A DNA stretch of 60,981 nucleotides from Priapulus caudatus (Eukaryota; Priapulida; Priapulimorpha; Priapulimorphida; Priapulidae), in NCBI RefSeq assembly GCF_000485595.1, contig NW_014578191.1, positions 35,230 through 96,210 of the forward strand. The letters are read 5' to 3'. The position numbers were made by a program, and so were the translations under genes. Positions 1 through 11,194 of the stretch are shown piece by piece. The notes under the pieces are model-generated. The model did no database searches, was not told where the DNA came from, and saw nothing but the letters and a program-made list of their open reading frames with translations. Positions within the stretch are counted from its first letter, which is position 1, and the number at the start of each line of letters is the position of its first letter.

Positions 1-155
1 ACACTAATTGATCCCTCATGGGTAGGGCGCAATATCTAGATATCCAGCCGCTACACTAATTGATCCCTCATGGGTAGGGCGCAATATCTAGATATCCAGC
101 CGCTACACTAATTGGGCCCCCATGGGTAGCGCGCAATATCCAGATATCAAGCCGT
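1..155. repeat. 52-bp tandem repeat in LTR U3 of provirus 1
   Basis: Three head-to-tail units start at 1, 53 and 105. Units one and two are identical and the third is diverged. Read on the minus strand each unit begins TGTAGCGGCTGGATATC, close to the minus-strand start of the LTRs ending at 12934 and 27301. I infer that the window opens inside the 3' LTR U3 region of provirus 1. Confidence 0.7.
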
Positions 156-281
156 CAGTGATATCTAGGCGCTTCAGTAAATTCGCGCACAGTAAATTCA
201 CGCACAGTAAATTCATGGCACTACACAATAAATTCATACGCAATATTCGAACGTGTATTAAGTGATGCATAATGAATGGGC
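156..281. other. Non-coding 3' region of provirus 1
   Basis: No gene is seen. Three short direct repeats containing AGTAAATTC lie at about 173-216. The stretch links the U3 repeats to the conserved hairpin and the accessory gene. No clear polypurine tract is visible, unlike the equivalent place in the other copies. Confidence 0.5.
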
Positions 282-311
282 TACTGGTGTGGGTCAATAG
301 CCCACACCGTA
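282..311. other. Conserved hairpin downstream of accessory gene 1
   Basis: The inverted repeat TACTGGTGTGGG ... CCCACACCGTA has a 7-base loop. It lies about 80 bases past the accessory gene stop in minus-strand orientation. Related hairpins follow all four other accessory copies, so this is probably an RNA structure in the 3' part of the element transcript. Its function is unknown. Confidence 0.7.
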
Positions 312-389
312 CATTGCTACTTCCCGGTCCTGGTCCTGGTCGAGCTGGCCTTTTCCTGCGCCGGCTGGCCGCCGATGCGTTCCAGCCTT

Positions 390-1186
390 TCAAGGGTCGT
401 GTGCCTCCTCATCTTCGCGAAGGGGTGCCGGCGTTTCCGAGGTTGCGGACAACAGGGCAGTCATGGCCAGGTTGCGTGCAATCTGGCGGATGTGGTCCGG
501 ATTGAACGTCGTGGTTTCCGGGTCGTCGTCCTTGCCAACAAAAAATTCATACACCATCGGGTCGTCGGGTGCGCCCGTCCCGAAAAGTGAGCCGACGTAT
601 TGCGCCTCCGGGAATGGCAACGGCCTATCGCCATTCCGGGGCCGTTGTCCCGTGGGCCGTCCGGGGAGTCTGGCTGCGGGCCCAGCACCGCCATGCCAAG
701 GAATCGGGCTCCTGGCGGGGCGGAGAGCCCGTGTCCTCCCTGCCCTGCGACGCAGGCCTGGCAGTTGCAGGTGTTGCGCCCGTAGGTGGCACTTGCGTAG
801 GCGCCGGTGGCGCGTGTGCGGGTGGCAGTGGCGTAGGTGCAGGTGTCGCGTGCGCGAGTGCGCTGGTGCGAAGCGTAGGCGCCGCCGACGGCGCAAGCTA
901 TGCAGGCGCAGGCGGCCCCGGCGCGAGTGTAGGCACGGGCGGCCTCCGTGCAGGCCATGCAGGCGCGGGCGGCCTCAGCACAGGCGAAGCAGGTGCACGG
1001 TATGTTGGCGCTGACGCAGTCGGTGCATGTGTAGGGTGCGCTGGCGCAGAGGGCGCAGGTGCAAGTGCGGTAGGTGGCCCTGGCGCAGATAGAGCATGCG
1101 CAGGCGTCGCCGGCGTCTGCCGGCAGCGGAGACGACAGTGTCGGTGGCTGCTGCCGTTCGGGCTGTCGCCCGTCTTCTTCGTTCAT
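390..1186 (-). pseudogene. Cys-rich accessory gene 1, frameshifted
   Basis: I do not recognise this family. The start at 1186 (MNEEDG) opens a frame with many CxCxxC and CxxC motifs, such as ACACSICA, CTCALC and CNCQAC, over about 140 residues. The conserved C-terminal tail (YVGSLFG ... TTTFNPDHIRQIA) is in another frame and ends at 390, so at least one frameshift separates the two parts. The Cys block aligns with the intact copy at 27652-28416, including the shared motif AYTRA. The tail aligns with the copies at 11195, 18114 and 22010. It lies just downstream of env in provirus 1. The Cys spacing suggests metal binding, but that is inference. The first 22 codons and leader match those of the env ORF at 30584. 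Confidence 0.7.
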
Positions 1187-1243
1187 TGCTTCTTCCTAAC
1201 AATGTCAATTGGTGGACGTAACACGTGGCACCGGGTTAGCCGG
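1121..1243 (-). other. Shared leader plus first-codons module (accessory copy)
   Basis: On the minus strand this block runs from a CCGGCTAAC-type start through GTCCACCAATTGACA to the ATG at 1186 and about 22 codons, ending at CTGCCG. The same block occurs at 30513-30641 in front of the env ORF of provirus 3. Homology stops at the same CTGCCG in both. That is what a common first exon joined to two different downstream exons would leave. Confidence 0.75.
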
Positions 1244-1588
1244 GACAGCATATACTAGCGACTGCCCGGTTAGTGCCATAAGGGCACGAAACTGTTTGTA
1301 GAGTGTGGTCGTGCCGCATGCAATCCGCGGACTGAGTAGGAGGTAATAATCCGCCTTACATGGCTAGTGACAAATACCTGCCATTAACTAAGCGGGGTAA
1401 TACAATTATCCCCGCTATCGATTACTACTTGTGCTAGCGGCAAATGCGCTGCACATTGTCGGAGGTGTAAGACCATTCTTATGCCGGTATTAAGTAAATA
1501 GTGGCCACTTATAGAATACATACTGAACTTGCGATTCATGTTGCTGACCAGCTAGCCAGACCTCCGAAGTGTGGCACTTGCAGGGCGG
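1244..1588. other. Env-accessory intergenic region, provirus 1
   Basis: There is no gene. The part around 1380-1500 resembles 28580-28700 in provirus 3 (shared GTGCTAGCGG and TTCTTATGCCGGTAT), so this spacer is inherited with the env-accessory pair. Confidence 0.6.
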
Positions 1589-3507
1589 CTACACAGCGCG
1601 GGGTGCGGCTATTGGGCAGGGAACGGGTGTCAGCATCGTACGCTGCGCCGATCGGGATCGCACCGAAATATGCCGGTGTAGCATGGGAGTGAGTGGGGAG
1701 GCCCTAGCCATAGCCATTGGGGGTGGAGATGTGGAGTGAGTGTCGGACACTGCCTGCGATATCTCGACATTGGGAGGAGATCGTACCAGTATCGAGGTGG
1801 GCAGTGGGTTCCCATTCGCAGCTGAGGTTCGAGGACCGTGAGTGGCATACCGGAATATAGCGAGCGGGGTCTTATTGTGATAGGGGAGGGAGAGGTACAC
1901 TCGACCCATGTACGTCGTCGAGGGAGGGGCGTGCGGTCGGCAGGTGTCGGTTGGGGTTGGGGTTCGGGGGTGTGCGGGCGGCGGCACCGACAACAATACC
2001 AGTACGTGACGGCGACTACACCGGTGAGCAGAAGAGATGTGAGGCCGATATAAATTACGGAATGATGCGTGGCGGCCGTGATATCTGAGCTGCCTATTCC
2101 TTTATAAGACGAGGCAATAGACGGCAAGCGTTTGGTGTTTTTAACCGCAGTTACTAGGTCAGCGTATGCTACGTCGTGGTCAGCGTGTGCATAGGAACTA
2201 GGAGGTACAACTTCTGGTGGGAACACGTCTTCCGAGTCAGCAGTTGATAGCCGTTTGATAGCACGTACATGTCCGTCCATATTGTAGGGACTGTGTGGTG
2301 GAACAGGCGATCGAGTGGGGGTATTTTGATTTGGACGTCGACAACGGTTTCGTGGTGGAAATATGATGGCAAAGTAAAATGCTTGGACTCGGCTTTACAG
2401 CCAGAGTGCAGGGTAACTGTCTGTCGTTGTTAGGGTTAACTCTAATTGACGAGGAACTCTTTAGTTGTCACTTGTGCCGTGGGATCTGACTGGCACGATA
2501 TGGCTAAACGTAATGGGTGGGGTGTAGATATTAGCCAGCTTCCTTCAACAAGGTAGGTGGCGCGCGGCCTCGGCCGTGCGTAAAACGTAACGCGCCTTGT
2601 ACATAATGTGGAGATAAGGGCGGCGTCATTTAGAAATAGCGCGACTGGGCACGTAATCGCTGTCGAGATTGGGTAAATGGGAGATCTGACATCACAGACC
2701 TCTTGATGATTACGTAAGCATAATCGCACGGCGGGTTCGTCTGGTTGCACGTAGTTGGCATGGTCGAGGGAAATTCCAATGAAATTTTGAGAAATTTGGA
2801 AGTATGCTGCCACAGTGGAGTTACCGAGAAACACTGGCGGTGTCAGAATTTGATACATCTGAAACGTCATTTCGTTATATGTTAAAGGTAAGAACGCGAT
2901 TACATGTAACATATTACGGTACATCGATTACGGTTAGAATTCGTTCCTGTGTAGTACCCATTGCGGATAATTGCCATTGCAATTGCTCAATGTCATCGTC
3001 AGTAGCTGTGCCAAATAAGAATTTTGCGATTTTACCAATACCTCTCACGATAGCGCGCTTCTCTCTTGAATTGTGTAGCGAGTGCAAGTCTGTTAAGCGG
3101 AGGTTAAGTGATCGCAGACGTTGGTGAAACCATGCCATATGGGCCTGTACGATGGATCTGACGTCACGGTTTAAAGCTGCAAAGTATTGATCTTCGGGGG
3201 ATGGGGATGGGGAGTGTGGGGCGGCCGCTAGTTGTAATCTATACATCCTGCGCACATCTTTGTGCAACGAGTCCAGGTAAGTCTGGATTGAAGTGAAATT
3301 GAGGGTAAATCCTATGCCCCAAATACTTTGCGTCACCGAGATGTGACCTCTCTGAATAAAAACTACTCCCATTGTGGGTCTCCGGACGTCAGTAGCTTGC
3401 GAGGCTGATGTCCACGCCGAAGCAACTACGAGCAGGGCGACCCTGACAAGAGGGAACATTGTCTTGAAACAGAGAAGCGACACATTGTATAAGTGTCGTG
3501 TCGACAT
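1589..3507 (-). pseudogene. env: Errantivirus-like envelope gene, provirus 1 (broken)
   Basis: This is a membrane fusion glycoprotein of the insect-errantivirus/baculovirus F type. From 3507 there is a hydrophobic signal segment (LVRVALLVVASAW), then the ectodomain. A furin-type site SREKR is followed by a glycine-rich fusion-peptide-like stretch (AIVRGIGKIAKFLFG). After about 2930 the frame breaks, and roughly 170 residues present in the env at 28866-30584 are missing. The C-terminal part carries a transmembrane segment (VIYIGLTSLLLTGVVAVTYW) and a Cys/Arg-rich cytoplasmic start (CCRCRRPH). Further frame changes lie near 2440 and 2280. It follows the integrase end by only 20 bases and precedes the accessory gene. 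Family membership is secure; it cannot be functional. Confidence 0.85.
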
Positions 3508-3526
3508 CGCTGTTTAGCAGAACCGG

Positions 3527-4106
3527 CTAGTGTGCGCGGCTATATTGCGCGAGTGGCAGCAAATCGTCTGCATCCCATCTGTCAGTGCTTGGCGTGCTAG
3601 GCACACTGGCTGGATGCGTGTCGTCGTGTGGAGGCGACGAAAAAGGCCCTGTGTCAACCAGCGTTGCTTGACGCATTGGTCGTGGGGCTGGGCCTTCTTG
3701 ACCCGTAAGCACGTTTCTAGGTGCATCCCATGCCGAGAATGGGTATGCCGGTCGAAGATTACTCACATGAACATCGCGTGTATGCTTCTGGCCTTGCGCC
3801 TTAATGCGAAGTCGCAGTGGAGAAAGTTTCTCGACCACAGTATAGTAAGGCCGCCACTGTGAAGCAAATTTGGTTTGCCGAATTTGGTTCGGCGTCTGGT
3901 TAGCCGACAACGTGGGGTTATAGAAATAGACGGGGTCTCCTATGTCAAAGGATTGAACCTTCGCGCGCCTGTCGTAAAGGCGTTTGTTACGTGCACGTGC
4001 CAATTTAGTGTTACGCTGCATCGCGACAAACGCTCGGTGCAAGCGTTCCGTAGCGTGAGTTATCGGATCGTCTGCGTATGACAATCGTCGGGGTCGCTAT
4101 AGTTAT
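3527..4106 (-). pseudogene. pol: Ty3/gypsy integrase C-terminal fragment, provirus 1
   Basis: Only the end of pol remains. SYADDPITHATERLH and the following basic helix match the integrase at 6923-7945 (HYADDPVTIATERLH). A GPY/F-like region follows (FASQWRPYYTVVEKLSPLRLR), then a Pro/Ser-rich tail. The reading frame is open up to a TAG at about 4107, where it meets sequence that looks like the LTR of provirus 2. I infer that provirus 2 inserted here or that recombination joined the two. Confidence 0.8.
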
Positions 4107-4299
4107 AGGCATACTTAGATGTTGCTTTTACGCTACTACACTCTTTGCCTATTATCACCCTCCATTGTTTCGCTTCTACTAGGTCACGCATGTCATGCTA
4201 TTTGCGTCGCTCGGCTAGTACTGCCTGCCCGGTGTCGGTCTGTTATGTAACGGCTGTTCCTGCTCGTACCGTTCTGGGTTACACGTGCCCCTCCCTTTG
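4107..4299 (-). mobile_element. Polypurine tract and probable partial 3' LTR of provirus 2
   Basis: On the minus strand, CAAAGGGAGGGGCACG (4284-4299) is followed by TGTAACCCAG. That is the usual polypurine tract then TG start of a 3' LTR. The LTR end near 4107 is guessed from the start of integrase homology of provirus 1. The result would be very short, so it is probably truncated. Confidence 0.45.
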
Positions 4300-4487
4300 A
4301 GGTGACGTGCCTTCGGTGCGTCTCCTCTCGTGTCCTCACGAGACCTTTCCCTCTCAGCTCCCTCCGGCGTTGAAAGGAATAGGCCATTGCGTTGTGTCTT
4401 ATGATGTTATTTGTATAGTATTTCTACCTATTCCTCTCAAAGCTGTGCTCGCTGCTATCTCCTTCCCGGCTGCCGTTTCTGTCCTGT

Positions 4488-6520
4488 CTATGGCTGTGGA
4501 TCCCCCTCCTGTCGCAGCAACGCGAAGGTGAGTTCATGAGGTGCTAATGTAGGGTATATCGGTGCCGTTGCTGTTGGTGGTGCCTCGTTCCGTTGTTGCT
4601 GTTGTTGTGGTGGTTGTTCCTGTGCTGTGTGGGCTGTCTCGCACCACTTGCGTTTCCACCCGTAGTATGCAATTATCGCGATTGCTGTCACGGTTAGTAG
4701 CCCGCACAGTACGCCTGACATACTGTGCGTCGATACCTTTATTCTTGCGTGGTACTTGAAGAGTCCCTCCGGATTCATTGTCAGTGGTTTGTGATTTTTT
4801 ATTGCTTGCGCGAGGTGTTCGAATGGTACGTCTATGTCGTTTGACGCGGTTAGCCAGTCTTCCGGAAGTATATCGGTAGTAGGTAGCTGGAAGCTGTCTT
4901 GTCCCTGTGTTGTTTTATTGGTTATAATCTCGCCCCATATCGCCAGTGTTACGTCCCTTGGTTGTTCGTCTGGTGTTATATTAAATTTTAACGCTGTGTC
5001 TGACTCTTGATGGTAGTAGGTTGGTAGGTTGAAATACGCCGAGATGACTGCGCATCCTGACTCGAGTTTAAGCATTTTGTAGTTTAGAATTTTTATGTCT
5101 GTTGTTGTTCTTGTTGTAGCTCCTGTCCTCGTACACGTCATGGTGAGTACGAACGGGGATGGTGTTGACAGTATCCATATTCCCTGTGTCACGTAACTCG
5201 CCGTCGGTGTCGCTCGTGCCGAGAATCGGATCCTTTACCTGTATAACCGGGCCGTTGCTTCGCCGTCCTTTTTGATGATGCTCATTTCACACGACTCTTG
5301 TTGTACTGTCTGGTAGATCGGGCTGCGTAGTTGACACACTGGCATCTTCTGTTCGATACACTGCTGTGCATCGTGTGGTGTCAATGATAGGTAGTCTGCC
5401 TCGTCGCCTGATACCGCCATATATTCGTTATCAGTTGGTAGTAGCCGCGCCTTGAATTTGGTAAAAAATATTGGCACCGTTATTAGCCGATATATCGTAA
5501 AATCTTGTAACTCTTGCAGGGGCAGCAGTGCTAGAATATGGAAACGTCCATTATCTGGTATTAGCTGTACTTTCAAGGACGTGTAATATTGGAAGAGTTG
5601 TGTGGATGGTGAGTAGGGAAGTTCAAACGCGGGCGGGAGTTGCTGCTTGATGTGGATGAGGGCTTGGTATAATCCTAGGTGCGAGTAGCGTGGATGGGAG
5701 GGTATGAGCCAGTAAGTCGTTGATTGTTTGTGTTAGCACTGTCAACGTGCTTCTGGCTTCGTCAATGATGTTCATAAATTCATGGTACGTTCCGATCACA
5801 TCCATTACTCGTATGATGTCCGTTATTACCAAGTTGTTTGTATAGTCCACCCTTCTTTCAAATAGCCCTATTGTGCAGGCCATCTGTTTGGTAGCGTTTG
5901 CCAGCCTCGTTATTCCCTTGGTGTTTACTTCTGTTTGCAGCCTCGTGAAGTTTAACACTGTTATTGTTTCCTTCACAATTTTGGTCAGACCTGTCTGGTC
6001 TTCATAAAGCCTGGCCACTTACTGCTGTACGGCTTGTACGTCTTCTTCTGTCGCGGTCCCGAACAAGAACTGTGACACTCTGCCGAGTGCTGGGATGAGT
6101 GCCCGTTTCTGGCGTGATTGCTGGCTATTGTCCCCTTGTTCTTGTTCTAGTGTTGCCGATCGTTTAAGCTGCGAGCGGTATTGCTGTATATCGTCTGTTG
6201 TCAATCGTTCAATCCCCTCGAATACTTCTGCCAAGTGCGCTACTTTCAGTTGTAGCCAGTGGTGGTGGTCGTGAAAAAATCCCTCCAGTCGTGTCGTTAT
6301 CAAGAATGGGTGTCCCTCGCTCTTCACTGTCATCGATGTCACGATGAGCGTACTCTTTACCGCCTCAATGCTCGCCTTTTATTTGTGTCAGGTCGATTGT
6401 GAAGTCTAGTGCCCATGTGCTTTCAGTGATGCCCGCTTGAATTTCCGGGATCATGATAATTCCTGGGATGTGAATCGGTTGGTTCTGTGTTGCAGCGGCT
6501 GCGTAGATCGTTATCATCAT
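4488..6520 (-). pseudogene. env: Errantivirus-like envelope gene, provirus 2 (broken)
   Basis: A fuller second env, only distantly related to the one at 1589-3507. A candidate start is the ATG pair at 6515-6520, just after a good splice acceptor (TTGTTTTACAG, AG at 6534-6535). This fits an env mRNA made by splicing. ITESTWALDFTIDLT matches VTQSIWGIGFTLNFT of the other env. A TGA breaks the frame near 6380. Then come the furin site RQKR, a fusion-peptide-like ALIPALGRVSQFLFG, a stop near 6019, heptad-rich sequence, and conserved CQLRSPIY. The C-terminus has a transmembrane segment (VLCGLLTVTAIAIIAYYGW) and a Gln/Pro-rich cytoplasmic tail. At least three interruptions are present. The order integrase, env, polypurine tract is canonical. 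Confidence 0.85.
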
Positions 6521-6922
6521 GATTCCAACGTATCTGTAAAACAATGTGCGAGACGCTACCGATGCATTCTTACCCTATATACACCCCTATGTACCCTTAC
6601 GTTTTCTCTTTTCTATCATTATGTTTCCTCTATTCTCTCGTTCTATATTTACGTCACGTTTCCCCCCCCCTTTTTTTTCTGCTGTACTGTCTTCTCCTCT
6701 ACTCGCCTCTTAGTTCGGTGCGCTGAACCGAGTGCGTGGCTTCCCACAGGTAGGGAATGAGTATGTATGAGGGTACATACGCGACTCGTTCGATTCTCTC
6801 CTGAACTATTCCCTTCTTAATATTTCTCTTTGTCGTGTCCTCTCAGTCGCCGTTGTTCGTCTGTCCCGTTATTTGTCGTTTTGTTTTCGTTTGTAATGGT
6901 CGGGTGATCAATCCTATCCGTT
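6521..6922 (-). other. Pol-env spacer with splice acceptor and C/T homopolymer run
   Basis: No gene is supported. On the minus strand the spacer ends in the env splice acceptor at 6534-6535. A run of C followed by a run of T at about 6661-6678 reads as a polypurine block on the coding strand. Confidence 0.5.
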
Positions 6923-9645
6923 TTACAATTGTGTCGTGTCTTTGTCGTTATTGTCTTCCCTGTCTCCCTCGGCGTCCGTACACCTCCTTTTTGGCAGCAC
7001 TGTTTCTTTCAATAATGTTTCGTCCGAACCTCTCCTGTGCTGATCCGTGCTCTCTCTCTTCCTGGAAGCTCCTGAATCTCGCTGGATTTCAGCCTCCTGT
7101 GTCATCTCCGGTGGGTCCGTTGTGTATCCAGTTGATTCGCTGGCCTGTCTACTCGCCCCTGCCTCCGGTGACGTTCCTCTCCCTCCTACTGTGCCGTGTT
7201 GATCCGAGTTTCCTTTCTGCTCGTGATCGTAATGTGACGCTCGGGATTCTTCGTCGCCACTGTATTCCGGCGTTGTTCCTCTCTCCCGACGTTGTATGTT
7301 TATCAACGGCGTTTCATCGTCCGATGACCACTCTCCGTCGCCATCGCTTGGTTGATAGGTATGTTTTGCCCGCCTATCAAATCCTCGTCTCGTGTCTCTT
7401 TCTTCTTCTCGTTCGTGTGGGTTGTCGGGGGATGGCCTCGCGTTCGCTGAGAAGTGTGCTGGCCATATGTTGTCTATGTGTGCGATTCTGGATTTTGCCG
7501 ACCCATCCTTGCAGATTCTGAAGCGTACCCGTGAGAGCTGCTCGACTATCCGGTAGTGTGCCTGCCAAGGCATTGCGAGTTTCTTGGTTGTACCCGGAAT
7601 CAGTACCGGCTCGTAGAAATATACTGGGTCCCCGACTCTGAATTTTTTTAGCCTGGCCCTTCTGTCGTAGATTCTTATTTTTTCCCTCGCTGCCTTTGTG
7701 CGTTGGTGGACTTTTGATATGGCTTGGTGTAGTCGCTCTGTTGCTATGGTTACTGGATCGTCTGCGTAGTGTCGCTGTCTGGACTGTAGGAAGTCTTGTA
7801 GCGGCAAAACTGCCTCTCTTCCATGATGGAGATAGAATGGCATAAACTGGCTTGTTTCATGTACGCTGGTTCGGTAAGCGAATAGCACCTGATTGATCGA
7901 CTCATCCCACGTTCTTTGTTCTCGATCTAAGTATCCGCTAATCATGTCTGCTAACGTCCTATGGAACCTTTCACAACTCGCATTTCCCTGGGGTGATATG
8001 GGGTAATTAGGATATGGTGGATTTTAAATGTTTTCATCAGCCTCTTCATGAGCTCGTTACGGAATTCTCTACCATTATCTGAGAGGAATGCCTTGGGTGC
8101 CCCGTGCCTGGGTATAAACTCGTTGATTATTATGTTGGCTACTGCTTCCGCTGTCTTATTTTTTAACGGGTATAAGTCGTGATAAATGTTAACAAATATT
8201 TGTTTCCGTTTTGTGTTACGGGCAGCGGTCCTAGAATATCTAAGCTAACCGTCTCGCCTGGTGCGTTTTGTAATGGCGCTGCGCCTAATGGGCACCTGAC
8301 TCGCTGTAACTTTCTAGAGTTGCACGTTACGCACGTACGTACGTACTCCTGTATGTCCGTGAACATCCTGTCCCAATGATATCTTAGGCTGATTTTTGTT
8401 AGTGTCTTATCAAAGCCTAGGTGAGCCGAGAAGACGTGGTCGTGCATTAAATACAGGAGCCCTGGCACTAATCTCCGCTGTATGACCAACTGCATCTTGC
8501 TCCTTTCTTCGCTGCTAGGCGGGTTAACTCGATATAGAAACCCGTCTGCCATAGCGAACTCCTGTACTAGCTTGCGGCTTTCTAATGGTATTCTATCCAG
8601 TTCTAGCAACCCTATTATTTCACCTAACTGTGTATCGTCTCTCTGCCATTGCTTGAACTCTTCGCTATTGCCTGGGTACTCACATTCTCCCGCGGGCTCC
8701 CACGCGCGTTTCTGCCTCTCTTTGTTATTGGACGGTGCCGCCCCCTGGTCGCCCTCGGGATCTGCCACTGACATACCTTCATCCCCGGTTAATGTCACTT
8801 AATTTATCCTTCTGGCCACTGCTTCTGCTGATGACGATGGCTGCGACGTGTTCTGTACTGGCAACCTCGAAAGTGCGTCCGCTTGCACATTCAGTCTCCC
8901 CGCATGGTAACAGATCTCCGCGTTATACTCTGACAGCGTAATTGCCCATCTCTGAATATGAGCGTTCTTAACACTCTTCGACTCGAAGAGAAATTTTAAG
9001 GGTTTATGGTCAGTGAGTACGGAAAACTGTGCTCCATATAGGTAGATTCGTAGTCGCCTAATGGCAAAAACGATCGCATAAGCCTCTTTCTCGATGGTCG
9101 GCCAACGTAGCTGCGTTTTGCTGAATGCGTGACTGATAAACTGAATTACCCTTTCGTTTCCGTCATCGTCCTCCTGTGTCAACACTGCCCCGATTGCTAT
9201 CTGTGACGCGTCCGTATACAGTATATGGCTTCTGGAGATTCGGATACGCTAGAATGGGGGCTGTCTGTAATCGCCTTTTTAGCTCGTTAAATGCTCCCTC
9301 TGCTTCGGGGCTCCACTCAACCTTAACGTACTTCCCAGTTAATTTGGTCAATGGTTCAGCGATCTTAGCGTAAACCTTTTATGAATTTTCTGTAAAAATT
9401 TGACATCCCGAGGAATTGCCTTATTTGTTTCACTGTGGACGGGGATTTGAGCTTTTTGATTGCCTCCACTTTTTTATCGTTAGGGGCGATACCTTCGTTC
9501 GTGATGATATGGCCCAGAAACTCGAGGGATGGCTTTAAAAAATCGCATTTTGAAGCTTTTATTTTTAGTCCTGCGTTACGTAACCGGCTGAGCACTTCCG
9601 AGATGTTTTAAATGATTTTTGAACGTATCACTATATATCAATACT
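6923..9645 (-). pseudogene. pol: Ty3/gypsy pol, C-terminal two thirds, provirus 2
   Basis: Reading leftwards, the first part is the end of reverse transcriptase (SDTFKNHLKHL, then LEFLGHIIT and FLGMSNFYRKFI). Next come the connection (WSPEAEGAFNELK) and RNase H (VLTDHKPLKFLF, DALSRLPV). The integrase follows, with an HHCC zinc finger (HVFSAH ... CVTC), first Asp in LDILGPLPV, second Asp in FLSDNGREF, and a Glu in a CERF context. Last are the GPY/F region (WQAHYRIVEQLSRVRFR) and a polar tail ending near 6923. The frame shifts by one base near 9600 and again near 7985; 8799-9365 is also broken. The missing N-terminal half of reverse transcriptase lies at 16306-16733, separated by 6.7 kb of inserted DNA. 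Confidence 0.9.
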
Positions 9646-9710
9646 AGCTGGGCTACCCGGCGATGCCCGGGATTTTTTGGGGGTTACTGCTTTTCTGCTA
9701 TTTCATGTTT
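9646..9710. mobile_element. Left end of a dispersed repeat inserted in reverse transcriptase
   Basis: The run CTGGGCTACCCGGCGATGCCCGGG contains a small GC-rich palindrome and starts where reverse transcriptase homology stops. I infer it is one end of the insertion whose other end is at about 16305. I recall similar ends from invertebrate dispersed repeats but cannot name the family. Confidence 0.4.
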
Positions 9711-10875
9711 TGCTGGTTTTGTATCGCTGTATTTACAGTCTACAAATAGAGTGAGTGTTTGGCAATGCTACTATGTAAAGTCAAGCCATAAAGAGAGAAA
9801 GCCAGTTGTACCATGATCTGAAGTTTAATGTAGATTCGATTTTATTACAGCTGCTGTCGGCGGTCTTTCCTATCTGTGCCTGGCTGAGGAGCGATTCCCC
9901 GATTTCCCTTGCGCTCCACCTTATATACACAGGCCGACGCGACTACGCATGCGTCATGCATGCGCTGTCCACAAATACACACAATTGCCACAACATCTCA
10001 TCGACACAGCGCCCTTTGTGTTTCAATCACTGTCATCGCACCGACCATTTGTCGTAATTCAATTACTAGCACAGCGCTCGTCGGCGCACTCTTGTAATTC
10101 CTTCACGGTCATAACATCAAAGTGTCGGCGTTATGAATGCCGTCGTATCATCGGCGCTGACAGCGCTTTGTGATTCAATCACTGTCGTAACGTCGTCATA
10201 TTATCGTCGTCACCTCTTCGACCTAATGCCCTTTGCATTTTGGCATATTATCGTCGTCACCTCTTCGACCTAATGCCCTTTGCAACTGAATCGCTCTATA
10301 ACATCAGTATCGATGAATGCCGTCATATTATCGGTATTCATCGCCGCACTCCAATTGGTGTCACAATGTCAGCAGAGCATCACCGCAGCGCTTATTGCAA
10401 TTTAATTACTGTTATGACGTCGGCGTCGCATTCGCACACAATAGCATCGACACAGCGCTTCTTGTGATTCATTTACTGTCTTGTAATTCGTTTACTGTCG
10501 GGGCATCGGAGTGTCGACGCCGGCATTCGTCGTCATATCATCATCGCAATCCCATTGCTTTCACAATGTGAGCATAGCATCAACACAGCGCTTTGTTGCA
10601 ATTTAATTACCGTTATGACGTCGGCACAGCATCCGACCTTGTTATAGATACAGATATAATTAGCGTCGTCACATCATCGACACTCATCGTCGTAATCCAA
10701 TTCCTGTCAGTTTGTCGCGCAGCTTCGACTCTTATAGGGCGGTTATTGCGATATAAGTGTAGCATCGACACAGCGCTTATTGTAATTTAATTACTGTCGT
10801 GGCATCGCCACTCGTCATAGATACAGATATGAGCCACGGTTACAGATTTACACATTACTGATTCCTGTCGTTACA
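9711..10875 (-). mobile_element. LTR of mini-provirus M1 (type 1 LTR)
   Basis: On the plus strand it starts TGCTGGTTTTG and ends GTCGTTACA, so it has TG...CA ends. It is repeated at 16734-17896 and 20572-21790. Transcription would run on the minus strand: a TATATAAGG box lies at about 9931, with downstream sequence typical of R. The left-hand U5 end (AAACCAGCA) resembles that of the 12163-12934 LTR. U3 is built of repeated blocks such as ATCGACACAGCGC and CACCTCTTCGACC. A polypurine tract abuts its right end, so this is a 3' LTR. Confidence 0.75.
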
Positions 10876-10935
10876 TTTGTCCCCCACTAAACCGATGTCC
10901 ACCCTGTGGACATCGAATGCCAGCCTCCCGGCTGG
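10876..10935 (-). other. Polypurine tract and two stem-loops, M1
   Basis: On the minus strand a tract GGTTTAGTGGGGGACAAA abuts the LTR start. Beside it are the perfect inverted repeats CGATGTCCAC/GTGGACATCG (10893-10915) and CCAGCC/GGCTGG (10920-10935). Both structures recur at 17916, 21809 and 27320. Confidence 0.75.
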
Positions 10936-11014
10936 TCATCACACGAAGGGCGGATGACGTCGTGGGTTGTAATAAGAATTGTGAACAGTAATAGTACAAT
11001 AATACATTAATGTC

Positions 11015-11120
11015 TACTGGTGTGGTGTCGTCCACACCGTACAGAACTACTAGGCATTCCCGTTACAACTAATGATTGAAATTCGTCCGACTACTGGTGT
11101 GGGTGTGAGTCCACACCGTA
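11015..11120. other. Two conserved TACTGGTGTGG hairpins, M1
   Basis: The hairpins are at 11015-11041 and 11092-11120. Each pairs TACTGGTGTGG with CCACACCGTA across a short loop. They lie downstream of the M1 accessory gene in minus orientation. Confidence 0.75.
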
Positions 11121-11194
11121 CATGATAGTACTGTGGTAAATTAAGTGTGGTAGTTGTGTGGTGCTACCCATGGCCTCAGCGATTGCCTTCCTCC

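Noticed and set aside
569..1258. Long Gly/Ala-rich plus-strand frame opposite accessory gene 1
   Set aside because: It is the GC-rich complement of the Cys repeats. Only the minus-strand reading is conserved at 27652-28416.
6835..7521. Plus-strand hydrophobic frame opposite the integrase tail
   Set aside because: It is antisense to recognisable integrase C-terminal sequence.
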